From NCBI GenBank assembly GCA_024398955.1, contig JAKSIG010000009.1:1-64000 (forward strand): 64,000 bases of DNA, given 5' to 3'. Shown here piece by piece: positions 44,525 to 53,513 of this stretch (the first letter of the stretch is position 1; each line of letters begins with the position of its first letter). A program made the translations under genes and the position numbers. The notes below the pieces were generated by a model. The model saw only the letters and a program-made list of their open reading frames with translations, was not told the DNA's origin and searched no databases. The DNA comes from Fibrobacter sp. Its GTDB lineage: Bacteria > Fibrobacterota > Fibrobacteria > Fibrobacterales > Fibrobacteraceae.

Positions 44525-44977
44525 ATGAACGAGCCAGTAGATATGAGACAGCTCGGCAAGCTGGGAGGCCTTGCCGCGTCCAGGAGCAAGCAGAAGGCCA
44601 AGGAGGCTCGCGACGTTGCGAGGAATGTCCTTGGCACAAAGTTTACGCTGGGTGAAGGGAAGCTCAAGGAATCGCTGCGGAACATCGGAATCCAGGTTGA
44701 CAAGCCAATCCAGATACGCGCAGCAATTCTTTCTGTCATGAGCGGCATGGCCCTTTCCGGAAACATCAAGGCGGCTCGTTTTGTCTTTGACATAGCCGAG
44801 GAGACGGAGGAAACCAAGCTCACCCGCGCAAAGCGAAAAATGCTCGACAGGATGGTAGACTGTCCTGATGCGATAACAATAGACTCCAACGGGGAAATCC
44901 CCACGCCGGAGGAACTGGGAGAAATCAGAAGGCAGGCCAGGGAACTGGGCATCTACGAAAACGACTCCACAGATTGA
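44525..44977 (+). CDS. Terminase small subunit candidate
   Basis: A 150-residue protein. It begins with a basic Gly/Ala segment (QLGKLGGLAASRSKQKAKEA), followed by helices (PIQIRAAILSVMSGMALSGNIKAARFVFDIAE) that resemble the small-terminase-like DUF5681 type. It lies immediately before the large subunit. The upstream helix-turn-helix protein might share the DNA-recognition role. Confidence 0.65.
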   Translation: MNEPVDMRQLGKLGGLAASRSKQKAKEARDVARNVLGTKFTLGEGKLKESLRNIGIQVDKPIQIRAAILSVMSGMALSGNIKAARFVFDIAEETEETKLTRAKRKMLDRMVDCPDAITIDSNGEIPTPEELGEIRRQARELGIYENDSTD

Positions 44978-45008
44978 AAGACTTGCAAGGAGCAATCTTC
45001 TCGCCTTC

Positions 45009-46355
45009 GTGAAGGCAACCATGCCGACGTACAGCATCGGCTGGGTACATAGGGAAATCTGCGCCCGTCTCATGGGGTTCTTCGTGGACGTCATGGAACG
45101 CAAGAGTCCTCGACTCATTCTAACCATGCCTCCGCGACATGGCAAGAGCCAGCTTGTCTCCAAGCACTTTCCAGCCTGGTGCTTTGGCGTAAATCCGAAC
45201 ATTTCCTTCATCGCCTGCAGCTATAGCGACAGCCTTTCAAAGCGAGTCAATAAGGACGTCCAGAGGATCATGGACTCAAGCGAGTTCCATAGAATCTTCC
45301 CAAACGTTTCCCTCCCCCCGCGCGGAAGCAGGTTCACCCGTTCCGCAAACCTGCTGGAAATCCCGAACCACATCGGAAGTTTCCGAAGCACTGGTATCGG
45401 TGGCGGCATCACGGGCATGGGCTGTGACATTCTCGGCATTGACGACCCGTTGAAGGACAGGCAGGAAGCGAACAGCATCACGATCCGCGACAGGGTCTGG
45501 GACTGGTACACATCTACAGCCTACACACGCCTTTCCCCAGGCGGTGGCGTTCTTGTGACGCTTACCAGATGGCATGAGGACGACTTGGCTGGACGCCTGC
45601 TCAACGCCATGAAGCGGGGCGATGGAGACCAGTGGACCATCATAAACTATCCCGCAATCGCGGAAATTGACGAGCCTCACCGTAGAATCGGAGAAGCCCT
45701 CCATCCGGAAAGATACCCCGTCGAAATGCTTGAGAAGATCAAGGCGAACGTGGGAAGCTATGACTGGAACGCCCTTTACCAGCAGCACCCCGCACCCGTC
45801 GGCGGAAGCATCATCAAGCGAGAATGGCTGCAGGAATACGAGATTCTGCCGAAGGTATTCGACAAGATTATCCAGAGCTGGGATTTCACGTTCACTGACA
45901 GCGCCTCAAGCGACAATGTAGCAGGAACCGTCTGGGGAAAGGTCGGCTCACGCTTCTACCTCATCGACTGCGTCTGCGAGAAGATGGATTTCGTCTCCAG
46001 CATCCGCGCCCTGCAAAGAATCACGGTCAAACATCCCAAGGCATTGAAGAAAATCATAGAGGACAAGGCCAACGGCCCCGCAATCATAAGCGCATTGAAA
46101 AACCAGATCAGCGGAATCGTCCCCTATACGCCACAGGGGTCAAAGGAGGCGCGAGCCTTCGCTGTCAGCCCACTTTTCGAGGCTGGGAACGTTTTCATCC
46201 CCAAACAGGATGCGGAACACCCCTGGGTTCGCGACTACGTCGAGGAACTGGTCTCCTTCCCCACAGCCCCGCATGACGACCGCGTGGACTCTACCACGCA
46301 AGCCCTCAACTACCTATCGACCGGGACAGGCTCCGGCATGGTCAGCTTCATCTAA
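45009..46355 (+). CDS. terL: Terminase large subunit
   Basis: A packaging motor of at least 448 residues. Walker A LTMPPRHGKSQLV (about residue 40), Walker B GCDILGIDDPLKD (about 140), and TLTRWHEDDLAGRLL are from the ATPase domain. The nuclease domain has IQSWDFTFTDSASSDN, KIIEDKANGPAII and PHDDRVDSTTQAL with its catalytic acids. The frame is open upstream to 44883 and codes IERLARSNLLAFVKATMP, which looks like the true family N-terminus, yet no ATG, GTG or TTG exists there; see findings. Confidence 0.9.
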   Translation: MKATMPTYSIGWVHREICARLMGFFVDVMERKSPRLILTMPPRHGKSQLVSKHFPAWCFGVNPNISFIACSYSDSLSKRVNKDVQRIMDSSEFHRIFPNVSLPPRGSRFTRSANLLEIPNHIGSFRSTGIGGGITGMGCDILGIDDPLKDRQEANSITIRDRVWDWYTSTAYTRLSPGGGVLVTLTRWHEDDLAGRLLNAMKRGDGDQWTIINYPAIAEIDEPHRRIGEALHPERYPVEMLEKIKANVGSYDWNALYQQHPAPVGGSIIKREWLQEYEILPKVFDKIIQSWDFTFTDSASSDNVAGTVWGKVGSRFYLIDCVCEKMDFVSSIRALQRITVKHPKALKKIIEDKANGPAIISALKNQISGIVPYTPQGSKEARAFAVSPLFEAGNVFIPKQDAEHPWVRDYVEELVSFPTAPHDDRVDSTTQALNYLSTGTGSGMVSFI

Positions 46356-46370
46356 AAAGGAAATCAACTC

Positions 46371-47609
46371 ATGGAAAAAAGCAAGATTCAGGACGGTGCC
46401 TACGGCAATTTCGTCACAGGAATGGGTCACGCCCAGATGGATAAGGGCGAAAGCACCTTCGCAAAGCCCTACGGAGGAAGCGACCTCTACGAACTGGCAA
46501 AAATGAAGGTACAGGACGGAATTGCCGCCCGGATCGTGGAATGCGTTCCGGAAACAGCCTTCAAGCATGACATTTCCATCATCGGAGACGAAGATGGAAC
46601 AGTCCTCAAGGAATGTTTCTCCCTTGGCCTCATCGAAGCCCTGCAGGTCGCTGGCGAATATCAGCGTTTGACTGGAGGCGCAATCATCGTCACGGAATAT
46701 GAGAATGACGATTTGCAGTCCCTGGCTGCACCCCCAACGTCCAGCGCCAAGGTGAGACAGTACCGCGTCTATAGCGCAGGGACAGTCGATCTTCAATCCA
46801 GCGACTTCGAGGGTGATTCCCCGAAAGTTTTCCGAGTCACCCTTCTGGACGGTGAAAGGCGCGAAATCCACCCCCAAAGATGCACTGTCATTTATGGCAA
46901 GAAGGCCCCGGACGTCCTTCGTGGAGTCTCCCTGCGGGAACGGTTCTTCGGAACACCCGCCTTGAAGGCCAGCGAACAGAGCCTAAAGCACCTCGCCAAC
47001 GTCATGGCAAGCATCGTCAACATGGCGACGGAAACGGGCGTCATGCTTTTCAGCCTGGAGAACTTCAACGAAATGCTCTCCAAGCCGGACTGCGGCATCC
47101 GCGACGCACAGGAGCTTATAAGCCTCGTCAAGCTATCCATGAGTTCGTTCCGGGGCGTTTTCAGCGGCGCAAATGACAAGTTCGAGATTTTAAGCCACAA
47201 CTTCACAGGTTTGCCCGAAGTCCTGCAGAAGGCGATGAACATGGTCAGCGCGGATTCAAGAATCCCCATGAGCATCCTTTTCGGACAGAGCGCCACTGGT
47301 CTCGCCCAGACCAACGAGGGCGATACAAAGGCCTATGGCGAACTGGTGGAAAGCTGGCGTTCCCGCTACATCTACCGTCCGGCAGCAAGGCTCATTTCCG
47401 AGCTTGCCCACAGGAACTGCAACGCAAGCTGTAGTGAGTTCGAATGGGGACCAGTTTCTGTCATGAGCCTAAAGGAACAGCTGGAAGCAAAGAAGCTCCA
47501 GGCGGAAACCCTCAACATCTATTACCAGATGGGAGCCATAGACGCCGACAGCATCCATGAGAGCATCTTTCACAACGGTCACTCCTGGGAAGTAACCGTA
47601 GAGGACTAG
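46371..47609 (+). CDS. Portal protein (DUF1073-like)
   Basis: A 412-residue portal. Typical DUF1073 parts are visible: ARIVECVPETAFKHDISIIG, EYQRLTGGAIIVTEYE, PQRCTVIYGKKAPDVLR, the long helix around MSSFRGVFSGANDKFEILSH and ADSRIPMSILFGQSATGLAQ TNEGD region, the latter being highly conserved. It forms the dodecameric entry ring of the capsid. Position between terminase and MuF genes is standard. Confidence 0.85.
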   Translation: MEKSKIQDGAYGNFVTGMGHAQMDKGESTFAKPYGGSDLYELAKMKVQDGIAARIVECVPETAFKHDISIIGDEDGTVLKECFSLGLIEALQVAGEYQRLTGGAIIVTEYENDDLQSLAAPPTSSAKVRQYRVYSAGTVDLQSSDFEGDSPKVFRVTLLDGERREIHPQRCTVIYGKKAPDVLRGVSLRERFFGTPALKASEQSLKHLANVMASIVNMATETGVMLFSLENFNEMLSKPDCGIRDAQELISLVKLSMSSFRGVFSGANDKFEILSHNFTGLPEVLQKAMNMVSADSRIPMSILFGQSATGLAQTNEGDTKAYGELVESWRSRYIYRPAARLISELAHRNCNASCSEFEWGPVSVMSLKEQLEAKKLQAETLNIYYQMGAIDADSIHESIFHNGHSWEVTVED

Positions 47610-47613
47610 CAGA

Positions 47614-50268
47614 ATGGCAAGCAGCTTTCTCAATTTCGTAAGGAACGTGGAACGCATCGGACAGAAGAAGCGTGGACGCAGGCCCGTCTTTAGCGCCCAC
47701 CAGTTCTATCCCAGCGCCATCGAGGCGGACCTTCAAAAGGCTACCCGCGAGGAATTTGCAAGGGCGCTGGAACAGAATATCCAGCTCGCCCTCATGGGCT
47801 TCGTTGACGACCTTGACGATCTTGCGAAAGCGAAAGCAGAACTGCCCCCGGAATTTGTAAAGAAAGTGTCAAGCCTAGCCGATGCCGTCGGAGTAAAGAC
47901 TGGCTGGAATTTCAGCGAATATTCCAAGATGCTTGTGGGCCAACCCTACTTCCCCCCGGAAGCGGAAAAGTCCATCTTTGACGCATGGAAGGCAAATTTC
48001 CAGCAGCTCTGCATAAGTGCCGAAACCGACGCCAAGGCAAAGATATCCAGGCTCGCCACCGACGCGAGGATGAAGGGCTGGAGCAAATCGCAACTTGAAT
48101 CTGCAATTCGCAGGGAATTGCCGATGGAGACAAAGCATCGCGCGGAGCTGATCGCCAGAACGGAAATGGGAAAGCTCAATTCTGCTGCCAACCTTTCCAC
48201 CTACAAGAAGCTGGGCATCCGCTACTATATGTGGATGACAACGCTGGACGGACGCGAGCGTGATTCCCACGCCCTCATGAACGGCTTGATCTGCAGCGTC
48301 GAAAATCCGGACGTCTATTATGAGGAAACTCCCGAAGGACTTGTGGAACATCCAAGAACCTCGGAAATGTACCATGGAACCCCCGGAGAGGACTTCCAAT
48401 GCCGTTGCAGCATGGTCGCCTGGGAGCCGGAAATCGACGGAAAATACCAGGTCAGACAGGCGGAACAGCCAGAGACTCCGCAGCAGGGCGCAAACGAGGC
48501 TACGAGCGCCCAGCTGGAAAAGATGGAACAGACTATCGCCCAGCAAGAAAAACAGCTGCAGGCGCTTAAAATGGAGCAGGAATCGCTGTTATCCAGGCAA
48601 AGGCTCATCCAGGCCGCAGAAAAACGCCACGAAAGGACGCCTCAGCAGATCGCGGATATCCAAAACCGCTGGGAAGAAAGGCTCCGCAGGCGCAGAATTG
48701 CCGAAATTGCCCAGAAAAGGCATGAAAAAAGGACTATTTCACAGGAAAACGCCATCAGGAAGGAACTGGAACGCAGAACAGCCATCCGTACAGAGGCGCA
48801 CAAGCTGTTACAGGAAGCAAACGGACTTCATGGATTGTCCGGTAAGGACGAACTGGAAAAAGCCCTGCAGAAGGGCGGCAAAAGCGCCTACAGCGAAATG
48901 GAAGCCCAGAGCGCCAAGCTGGAGGAATCCCTCAAGAAGCTCAAGGCCTGTACCTACCTTGAGGACCCGATCCAGGTTGCCAGGGATTTCGACTACGACA
49001 CAGCCATTCTAGTCAATGATTCCGTCAAGAAGAAACTTGACGGGATGCCCCGTTCCCTTTCCAGCCGAAAGCATGACCTTGAATTTGAAATCAAGTGGGT
49101 GGAGGACCATAAGAAGTATTCCAGCTGGAAGGTCGCACAGGACGCCTATAAGAAGGCGCTTCGCGAGGTGGAACAGAAAATTCTATGGGAATCCGACATT
49201 CAACGCGTGGACGAAATCAAGGACTTTCTTGCCAAGCATCCGAAATCCGGGATCATCAAGAAGCTGGCGGAGGATATGGACGCCGCGATTGCAAAGGGTG
49301 ACGCCGCAGCAAGAACGGAGCTTCAACAGCTGTTGAAGAAGGCCGAAACGAGAAAGGCGGAAATCGAAGCCAAGGAACTTCGCGAACGCTTGAAGAAGAT
49401 CAAGAGCGGAACGGCTGGAGGCGTCCCGTTCGGGAATGTAACCCTGCCGGAACTCAAGGCGACCATGGGAGCAAACCTCCCCAAGACGCTTGAACATCTG
49501 GACGACGCCATCGCCAAGTATGAAAAATCCAGAAAGTACGGTTCGGACACGAAGAAGTACGCCAAGGAAATCGAAGCCAACATGAAGATGCTTTTCCAGC
49601 AGCATGACCTGGGAATGCACATTGACGACGATATTCTCGAAAAGGTATTCACCAGCCATTTCAAGAACACGTTTGAAACGGGAAGCTCCGGCGGTTATTG
49701 TGGGCCATGTTTAAATGCCGATGGTTCCATTAAACAAAGTCATTATCGACTCGGTGCAGCCCATAACCTTTTCGGACTAGGTTCAACCGACAAAGCAAAC
49801 CAGCTCAAGATTGGCCAGTACGAAAAGTACGGAAATCTGCTCGACCACGACAAGCTGCGAGAACTCAATTCCCACAACAGGGCAACGCAATACGGAAACG
49901 TCGCGGTCCGTTTCAAGAAGGACAAGGTGGTCTGTACATGGACTGCAGGCGACTCCCTGGGCGAAACTTATCAGCCCAGCCTCGTCACCGATCCCAAGGC
50001 GGTTTCCTATGACGATATGTACGAGAAAAAGTTACCCAAACTGGGAACGGACACCTCCAACATGGCAAAGTTCCGCAGCAACAACATTTCAAGCTACCTG
50101 GAACTCCAGTTCCATGGCGACGTCACCATTGACTGCGTGGAATCGCTTACCTATCCCTATGACTTGACTGATAAAAGTAGAGCCACCCATTTACAGGTGG
50201 CTAAGAAATGGCAGAGCATAGGTGCCGAGGTTTATTATCTCAAGAACGGAAAACTGGAAAAATTGTAA
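47614..50268 (+). CDS. MuF-type minor head protein fused to a long stalk and toxin-like C-terminal domain
   Basis: An 884-residue protein. Residues about 1-275 are a MuF/SPP1 gp7 domain: LIARTEMGKLNSAANLSTYK KLG region, TTLDGRERDSHALMNG and GTPGEDFQCRCSMV. Residues about 290-640 form long charged coiled coils. The last 220 residues are a separate Cys-containing domain beginning FKNTFETGSSGGYCG and continuing YGNVAVRFKKDKVVCTW TAGDSLG region and LELQFHGDVTIDCVESL. This C-terminus resembles the DUF3626/ADP-ribosyltransferase-like toxin ends found on MuF proteins; the activity is inferred. MuF proteins are packed inside the head and can be injected with the DNA. Normal MuF proteins without such a tail are about 300-500 residues. 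Confidence 0.8.
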   Translation: MASSFLNFVRNVERIGQKKRGRRPVFSAHQFYPSAIEADLQKATREEFARALEQNIQLALMGFVDDLDDLAKAKAELPPEFVKKVSSLADAVGVKTGWNFSEYSKMLVGQPYFPPEAEKSIFDAWKANFQQLCISAETDAKAKISRLATDARMKGWSKSQLESAIRRELPMETKHRAELIARTEMGKLNSAANLSTYKKLGIRYYMWMTTLDGRERDSHALMNGLICSVENPDVYYEETPEGLVEHPRTSEMYHGTPGEDFQCRCSMVAWEPEIDGKYQVRQAEQPETPQQGANEATSAQLEKMEQTIAQQEKQLQALKMEQESLLSRQRLIQAAEKRHERTPQQIADIQNRWEERLRRRRIAEIAQKRHEKRTISQENAIRKELERRTAIRTEAHKLLQEANGLHGLSGKDELEKALQKGGKSAYSEMEAQSAKLEESLKKLKACTYLEDPIQVARDFDYDTAILVNDSVKKKLDGMPRSLSSRKHDLEFEIKWVEDHKKYSSWKVAQDAYKKALREVEQKILWESDIQRVDEIKDFLAKHPKSGIIKKLAEDMDAAIAKGDAAARTELQQLLKKAETRKAEIEAKELRERLKKIKSGTAGGVPFGNVTLPELKATMGANLPKTLEHLDDAIAKYEKSRKYGSDTKKYAKEIEANMKMLFQQHDLGMHIDDDILEKVFTSHFKNTFETGSSGGYCGPCLNADGSIKQSHYRLGAAHNLFGLGSTDKANQLKIGQYEKYGNLLDHDKLRELNSHNRATQYGNVAVRFKKDKVVCTWTAGDSLGETYQPSLVTDPKAVSYDDMYEKKLPKLGTDTSNMAKFRSNNISSYLELQFHGDVTIDCVESLTYPYDLTDKSRATHLQVAKKWQSIGAEVYYLKNGKLEKL

Positions 50269-50294
50269 TTTTATTTTTTGAAATGAGGTTTTCT

Positions 50295-51122
50295 ATGAAC
50301 TATCCTGATTATTTATACCATTACACCAAACTTGATACGTTAAACTACATATTTAAAGACTCTAAAAAAGTTGAATTGCGTTTTACCGATTATCGATATT
50401 TAAATGATGTTGATGAAGGGAAATATCTTCTAAAATTTTTGAAAAGAAGAACCAACGATTTAAAAAATATTCTTTCATCTGATTCGGAAAAATATTTACT
50501 TGATTGCATTTTGAATTTTAAAGAAAAAACATATTTAGAAAACAAAGAAAAATTTTTTATCATGTCTTTTTCTGAAGTAGAAGATTCTACTCAATTTTGG
50601 TTGCAAGATTACGCAAAAGATAAAGGTATTTGTCTGCGTATGAATGTAAAGAATTATTTCGAAAACAAGAAAGAATGGACAATTCCAACATTTCACCCAG
50701 TTTTATACTTAAAAAATAATGAAGATCTTCTCATAAATTTCAATGATTTTATCAATGAAATAAGAAAAGAATCTTCAGATTTCACATATCCGCAGGACGC
50801 TACTGATTTAGAAAAACGAGCCATTCTTTTTCCTGGATTGCCTAAAAACTTTGATGTAAAAAGTTCTGTTTGGAAATCTGAACAAGAGTGGAGACTTGAA
50901 ATGCTGGATTTCGAAAAATACAAAATTAAGAATGATGGATCTTTCGAAATAGATAATTCCGGAGTACCACGATTTAAGCTATATCTAGAAGTCAATCCTT
51001 TTGATGAAATCATTTTGGGTCCATCTTTTTCTGATTCATACATAGAAAGTGTTAAAGAAATGCTTACAAAGAAGGGCTATCCCGACATCAATGTCATAAA
51101 AAGTGATGCAAATTGTCAATGA
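50295..51122 (+). CDS. DUF2971 family cargo protein
   Basis: A 275-residue AT-rich gene starting at ATG 50295 (GAGG site, six-base spacing). The beginning YPDYLYHYTKLDTLNYIFKD followed by ELRFTDYRYLNDVDEGKYLL, then FFIMSFSEVEDSTQFWLQDYA and a late KSEQEWRLEML, fit DUF2971, a family whose role is unknown to me but which is frequently carried on mobile elements. It immediately follows the MuF-toxin gene and is much more AT-rich, so it may be an immunity or defence cargo; this is inference. Confidence 0.75.
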   Translation: MNYPDYLYHYTKLDTLNYIFKDSKKVELRFTDYRYLNDVDEGKYLLKFLKRRTNDLKNILSSDSEKYLLDCILNFKEKTYLENKEKFFIMSFSEVEDSTQFWLQDYAKDKGICLRMNVKNYFENKKEWTIPTFHPVLYLKNNEDLLINFNDFINEIRKESSDFTYPQDATDLEKRAILFPGLPKNFDVKSSVWKSEQEWRLEMLDFEKYKIKNDGSFEIDNSGVPRFKLYLEVNPFDEIILGPSFSDSYIESVKEMLTKKGYPDINVIKSDANCQ

Positions 51123-51154
51123 CAGTACCAGATGGCGCTGTGTTCATCGCAGTA

Positions 51155-51185
51155 GCGGACCCTAATAACGGGGTTCGCCCTTTTT
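51155..51185 (+). terminator. Late-operon end terminator
   Basis: GCGGACCC (51155-51162), loop, GGGTTCGC (51171-51178; one mismatch), followed by CC and TTTTT. It lies between the rightward DUF2971 gene and the converging early genes. Confidence 0.7.
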
Positions 51186-51516
51186 ATTTGCCGACATTCT
51201 TATCCACAGTTTCCTTGCACTGTTTCAGCATCGCTTCTGCAACCTTGTGGGCATCGCCATGAATCTTTTCCAGAAAGGCTTTTGTTTTGCAGCGAAAGTT
51301 ATCGTTGAACTCACCCTGCAGAACGTTGGGCCATCTTCCAATTTTCAAGTCAATGGCAAAAGTTTTAGCCAAAACACAAATTTCACTTTTCCCAGGGTAC
51401 TTCCTTTCCCTGTAATAATCTTGAGTCAAGTTCGAAAGGCGCGCCATAGCTGTTTCCAGATCAATATCAGCGCCTGTTTTTGCAAAAATTTTTAGGGCGT
51501 TTTCAAGAAACTGCAT
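51184..51516 (-). CDS. Early-region protein, unknown
   Basis: A 110-residue helical protein (NALKIFAKTGADIDLETAMARL; KAFLEKIHGDAHKVAEAML). No family recognised. It is the promoter-distal gene of the leftward early cluster. Confidence 0.55.
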   Translation of the reverse strand: MQFLENALKIFAKTGADIDLETAMARLSNLTQDYYRERKYPGKSEICVLAKTFAIDLKIGRWPNVLQGEFNDNFRCKTKAFLEKIHGDAHKVAEAMLKQCKETVDKNVGK

Positions 51517-51532
51517 AAAAGCTTTGCTTTAT

Positions 51533-51790
51533 CTAAAGAATTATATCCAGCGAAGCGGGTTTCACAGGTTCCAGGAAGCCAATCAAAGGGTCGAGAGAAC
51601 AGTTTTCTCTTGCGTCCTGAACAGCCTTGAATATCTTTGTTGCCGAAGCTCCAGCCTTGGGCGTAAATTCCGCCCCATCGGAAAATCTGGTAAAGATGAT
51701 GTTATCCAGCCAGCGACACCATGTAATCGAATAATCATGGGTCATGCAGTATTCAGTCAATTCAACAGAGGCAGCAAGGTCTTTAGTCAT
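51533..51790 (-). CDS. Early-region protein, unknown
   Basis: An 85-residue protein from ATG 51790, overlapping the preceding stop by 8 bases. Sequence MTKDLAASVELTEYCMTHDY followed by SITWCRWLDNIIFTRF suggests a compact soluble domain; family not recognised. Confidence 0.5.
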   Translation of the reverse strand: MTKDLAASVELTEYCMTHDYSITWCRWLDNIIFTRFSDGAEFTPKAGASATKIFKAVQDARENCSLDPLIGFLEPVKPASLDIIL

Positions 51791-51938
51791 TATCCCAGAT
51801 AGGAAAACCTGCCGGATCAACGTAATCACAATCCACGGGCTTCTTTCGTTGCGGATTCAAATCGACTTCCTTCTTTTCAGTCTTAACAACCTTGCAAGGA
51901 ACTTCGTACTTTTCCATCAGTTTTTTCAAGTCATTCAT
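51783..51938 (-). CDS. Small early protein
   Basis: A 51-residue protein from ATG 51938: MNDLKKLMEKYEVPCKVV, lysine-rich middle and a DYVDPAGFPIWDND end. Start chosen to avoid the terminator hairpin upstream. Unknown family; coupled to the following small gene. Confidence 0.45.
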   Translation of the reverse strand: MNDLKKLMEKYEVPCKVVKTEKKEVDLNPQRKKPVDCDYVDPAGFPIWDND

Positions 51939-51974
51939 AATCAGCTTCCCTATAGGATTCAGCATCAAGATAAA

Positions 51975-52002
51975 AAATGCCCCAAGATTTGTGCAATCTT
52001 GG
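51975..52002 (-). terminator. Hairpin within the early cluster
   Basis: A perfect 8-base stem CCAAGATT (51982-51989) and AATCTTGG (51995-52002); on the minus strand a T-run begins five bases after it. It may attenuate transcription between 52035-52190 and the distal early genes. Confidence 0.45.
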
Positions 52003-52034
52003 AGCTTTGACGAACTGTCTATAGATTTAAATTC

Positions 52035-52190
52035 TTATTCCCTGTCGCCAGCGACAATCAGCAGATCGTCATAATTGTCGTCTTTTTCCAGCTTTTCGAC
52101 CTGGCGATAATCACCATTTCCATTCTGTGAAAAAACAACCCAGTCCGAGGGAAACCTTTGAAGTTCCTTGATTAGTTCTCCAGCTGTCAT
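52035..52190 (-). CDS. Small early protein (51 residues)
   Basis: A short gene with an excellent ribosome site (GGAGGCTCAA before ATG 52190). Product MTAGELIKELQRFPSDWVVF then YRQVEKLEKDDNYDDLLIV AGDRE. This layout (a helix, then short beta strands) recalls small phage proteins of unknown role that begin with a TAGELI-type helix. Confidence 0.55.
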   Translation of the reverse strand: MTAGELIKELQRFPSDWVVFSQNGNGDYRQVEKLEKDDNYDDLLIVAGDRE

Positions 52191-52203
52191 TTGAGCCTCC
52201 CTG

Positions 52204-52482
52204 CTAGAAGTAGAGCTTGCTGACGTTCATGCGAATTTCTTCGCTTGCCTTGGAGTTCTTGAGGTACTCCCGAATCAGTTCCACAAACTGATAGGGCGCC
52301 CACTTCGCGATATAGGCGCAGACCATCCTAAAGAAGTCCAGCTCCGTCTGCTTTTCAACAGTCCGGGCATATTCCTTGCAGACGAAATTTTCAGCCACCC
52401 AGAACTTACCTGCATGACCCTTCCCCGCCTCGAAAGGACAGTTTTCCTCGCCCTTGTAATAGGTACAGAAATCTTCAAACAT
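52204..52482 (-). CDS. Cysteine-containing early protein
   Basis: A 92-residue protein, AAGGAAAA before the ATG. Cys at 6, 15, 35 and 55 (DFCTYYKGEENCPF, FVCKEYAR, MVCAYIAKW) could bind a metal. Helical C-terminus. Family not recognised. Confidence 0.55.
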   Translation of the reverse strand: MFEDFCTYYKGEENCPFEAGKGHAGKFWVAENFVCKEYARTVEKQTELDFFRMVCAYIAKWAPYQFVELIREYLKNSKASEEIRMNVSKLYF

Positions 52483-52512
52483 TGATTTTTCCTTTTGTGA
52501 TAAGATAGCATT

Positions 52513-52926
52513 TTAAGACTGTTGCTGAATGTCCTTCAACATATCGGCAACCACAGACTTTATCCAGCCAGGTTTCAGCTCATACCCGGATGAACATTTT
52601 TCCAAATAGTCTGTCACCTTGGCCTCAATCTGATCCAGATTGTCGAATACCGTAAAGCAGCATTCCGGGTCCTGGGTCAATGGCGAACCACGCCCAGCCA
52701 TGCGGTTCTGCAAGCTGCAGGCGTAATAGACATAAGGATAGAGAAGCGCGCATTTAAGCTCCAAATAGGCCATGTAGCCCTCGCCCTTCGTATAGGTGTG
52801 AACATTCGTCACATAGACGCCCACATCGTTCGTAAGGGCGCAAAGCCACGATTTACACCATGGCTTTGCACTGTTGGGGATTTCTACGCGGTCAAGTATC
52901 GAAAAGAAATCCAGCTGGTCTGTCAT
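52513..52926 (-). CDS. Early-region protein, unknown
   Basis: A 137-residue protein starting in an ATGA overlap with the upstream DUF4314-like gene. Contains many aromatic residues (YVTNVHTYTKGEGYMAYLEL; ALLYPYVYYACSLQNRMAG) and a helical end (KSVVADMLKDIQQQS). Family not recognised. Confidence 0.55.
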   Translation of the reverse strand: MTDQLDFFSILDRVEIPNSAKPWCKSWLCALTNDVGVYVTNVHTYTKGEGYMAYLELKCALLYPYVYYACSLQNRMAGRGSPLTQDPECCFTVFDNLDQIEAKVTDYLEKCSSGYELKPGWIKSVVADMLKDIQQQS

Positions 52927-53096
52927 TTGTGGCCTATAACCTCGAAGCGATCGTTCTCGGGCTGAACAGCCAGCCCACCCCAGCTTCCATGCAGCTGGCC
53001 CAGGCTGTCGATGTGTTCCACGACGCCAGTCTTTCCCGTATAACGCGGTTCGCCAAGCATTTCAATGATCTTGATAATGTCTCCAACTTTTACCAT
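52923..53096 (-). CDS. DUF4314-like small protein
   Basis: A 57-residue SH3-like protein with AGGAGG upstream. MVKVGDIIKIIEMLGEPRYT then GKTGVVEHIDSLGQLHGSWG GLAV region follows the DUF4314 pattern (pressing GTVxxVDxxGQI and a W-x-G turn). Such proteins are common in phage early regions, role unknown. Confidence 0.65.
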   Translation of the reverse strand: MVKVGDIIKIIEMLGEPRYTGKTGVVEHIDSLGQLHGSWGGLAVQPENDRFEVIGHK

Positions 53097-53105
53097 GGTC
53101 GCCTC

Positions 53106-53483
53106 CTAGCAGTATTCCACCTGGGTCAGCATTTCATAGCCTTCCGGAAAATTACGGGTACAGAGCTTCTGGACTCGCTCGCGAACGTATTCGATTTCAT
53201 CATCCTCAAGTCCGGTTTCCACGCCATCCTTGCAGTTCACCACAAGAAGGTTGCCCACGAACATAGGCGCGCCCAGGTTGTCGATGGCGCTGATCTTGTT
53301 ATCTTCCTTCATCAGCCCCTCATCATCACAGATAATGTCGAATACCTTCTTGCCGACCTTGCGCGACTGGATGTCTATCAGTTCACAGTGAAGCTCGCGA
53401 TAATAGTCCTCCAGCTTGTTTTCGATTTCAACGACGCGGCTGTTTCCGCCAATCACGTCAATAAGAAATGCCTTGATTTTCAT
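53106..53483 (-). CDS. DUF3846-like early protein
   Basis: A 125-residue protein. VEIENKLEDYYRELHCELID, FDIICDDEGLMKEDNKISAI, and GAPMFVGNLLVVNC match DUF3846, a family found in phages and conjugative elements of anaerobes; function unknown. Eight bases downstream lies the DUF4314-like gene, a frequent partner. Confidence 0.65.
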   Translation of the reverse strand: MKIKAFLIDVIGGNSRVVEIENKLEDYYRELHCELIDIQSRKVGKKVFDIICDDEGLMKEDNKISAIDNLGAPMFVGNLLVVNCKDGVETGLEDDEIEYVRERVQKLCTRNFPEGYEMLTQVEYC

Positions 53484-53513
53484 AATTCGGTGTCCCTTAA
53501 ATTTTGGTGGTGA

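Noticed and set aside
44279..45211. N-terminal extension of the minus-strand neck gene to 494 codons
   Set aside because: The extra part is antisense to the helix-turn-helix, small terminase and large terminase genes; the similarity begins only at ATG 44278.
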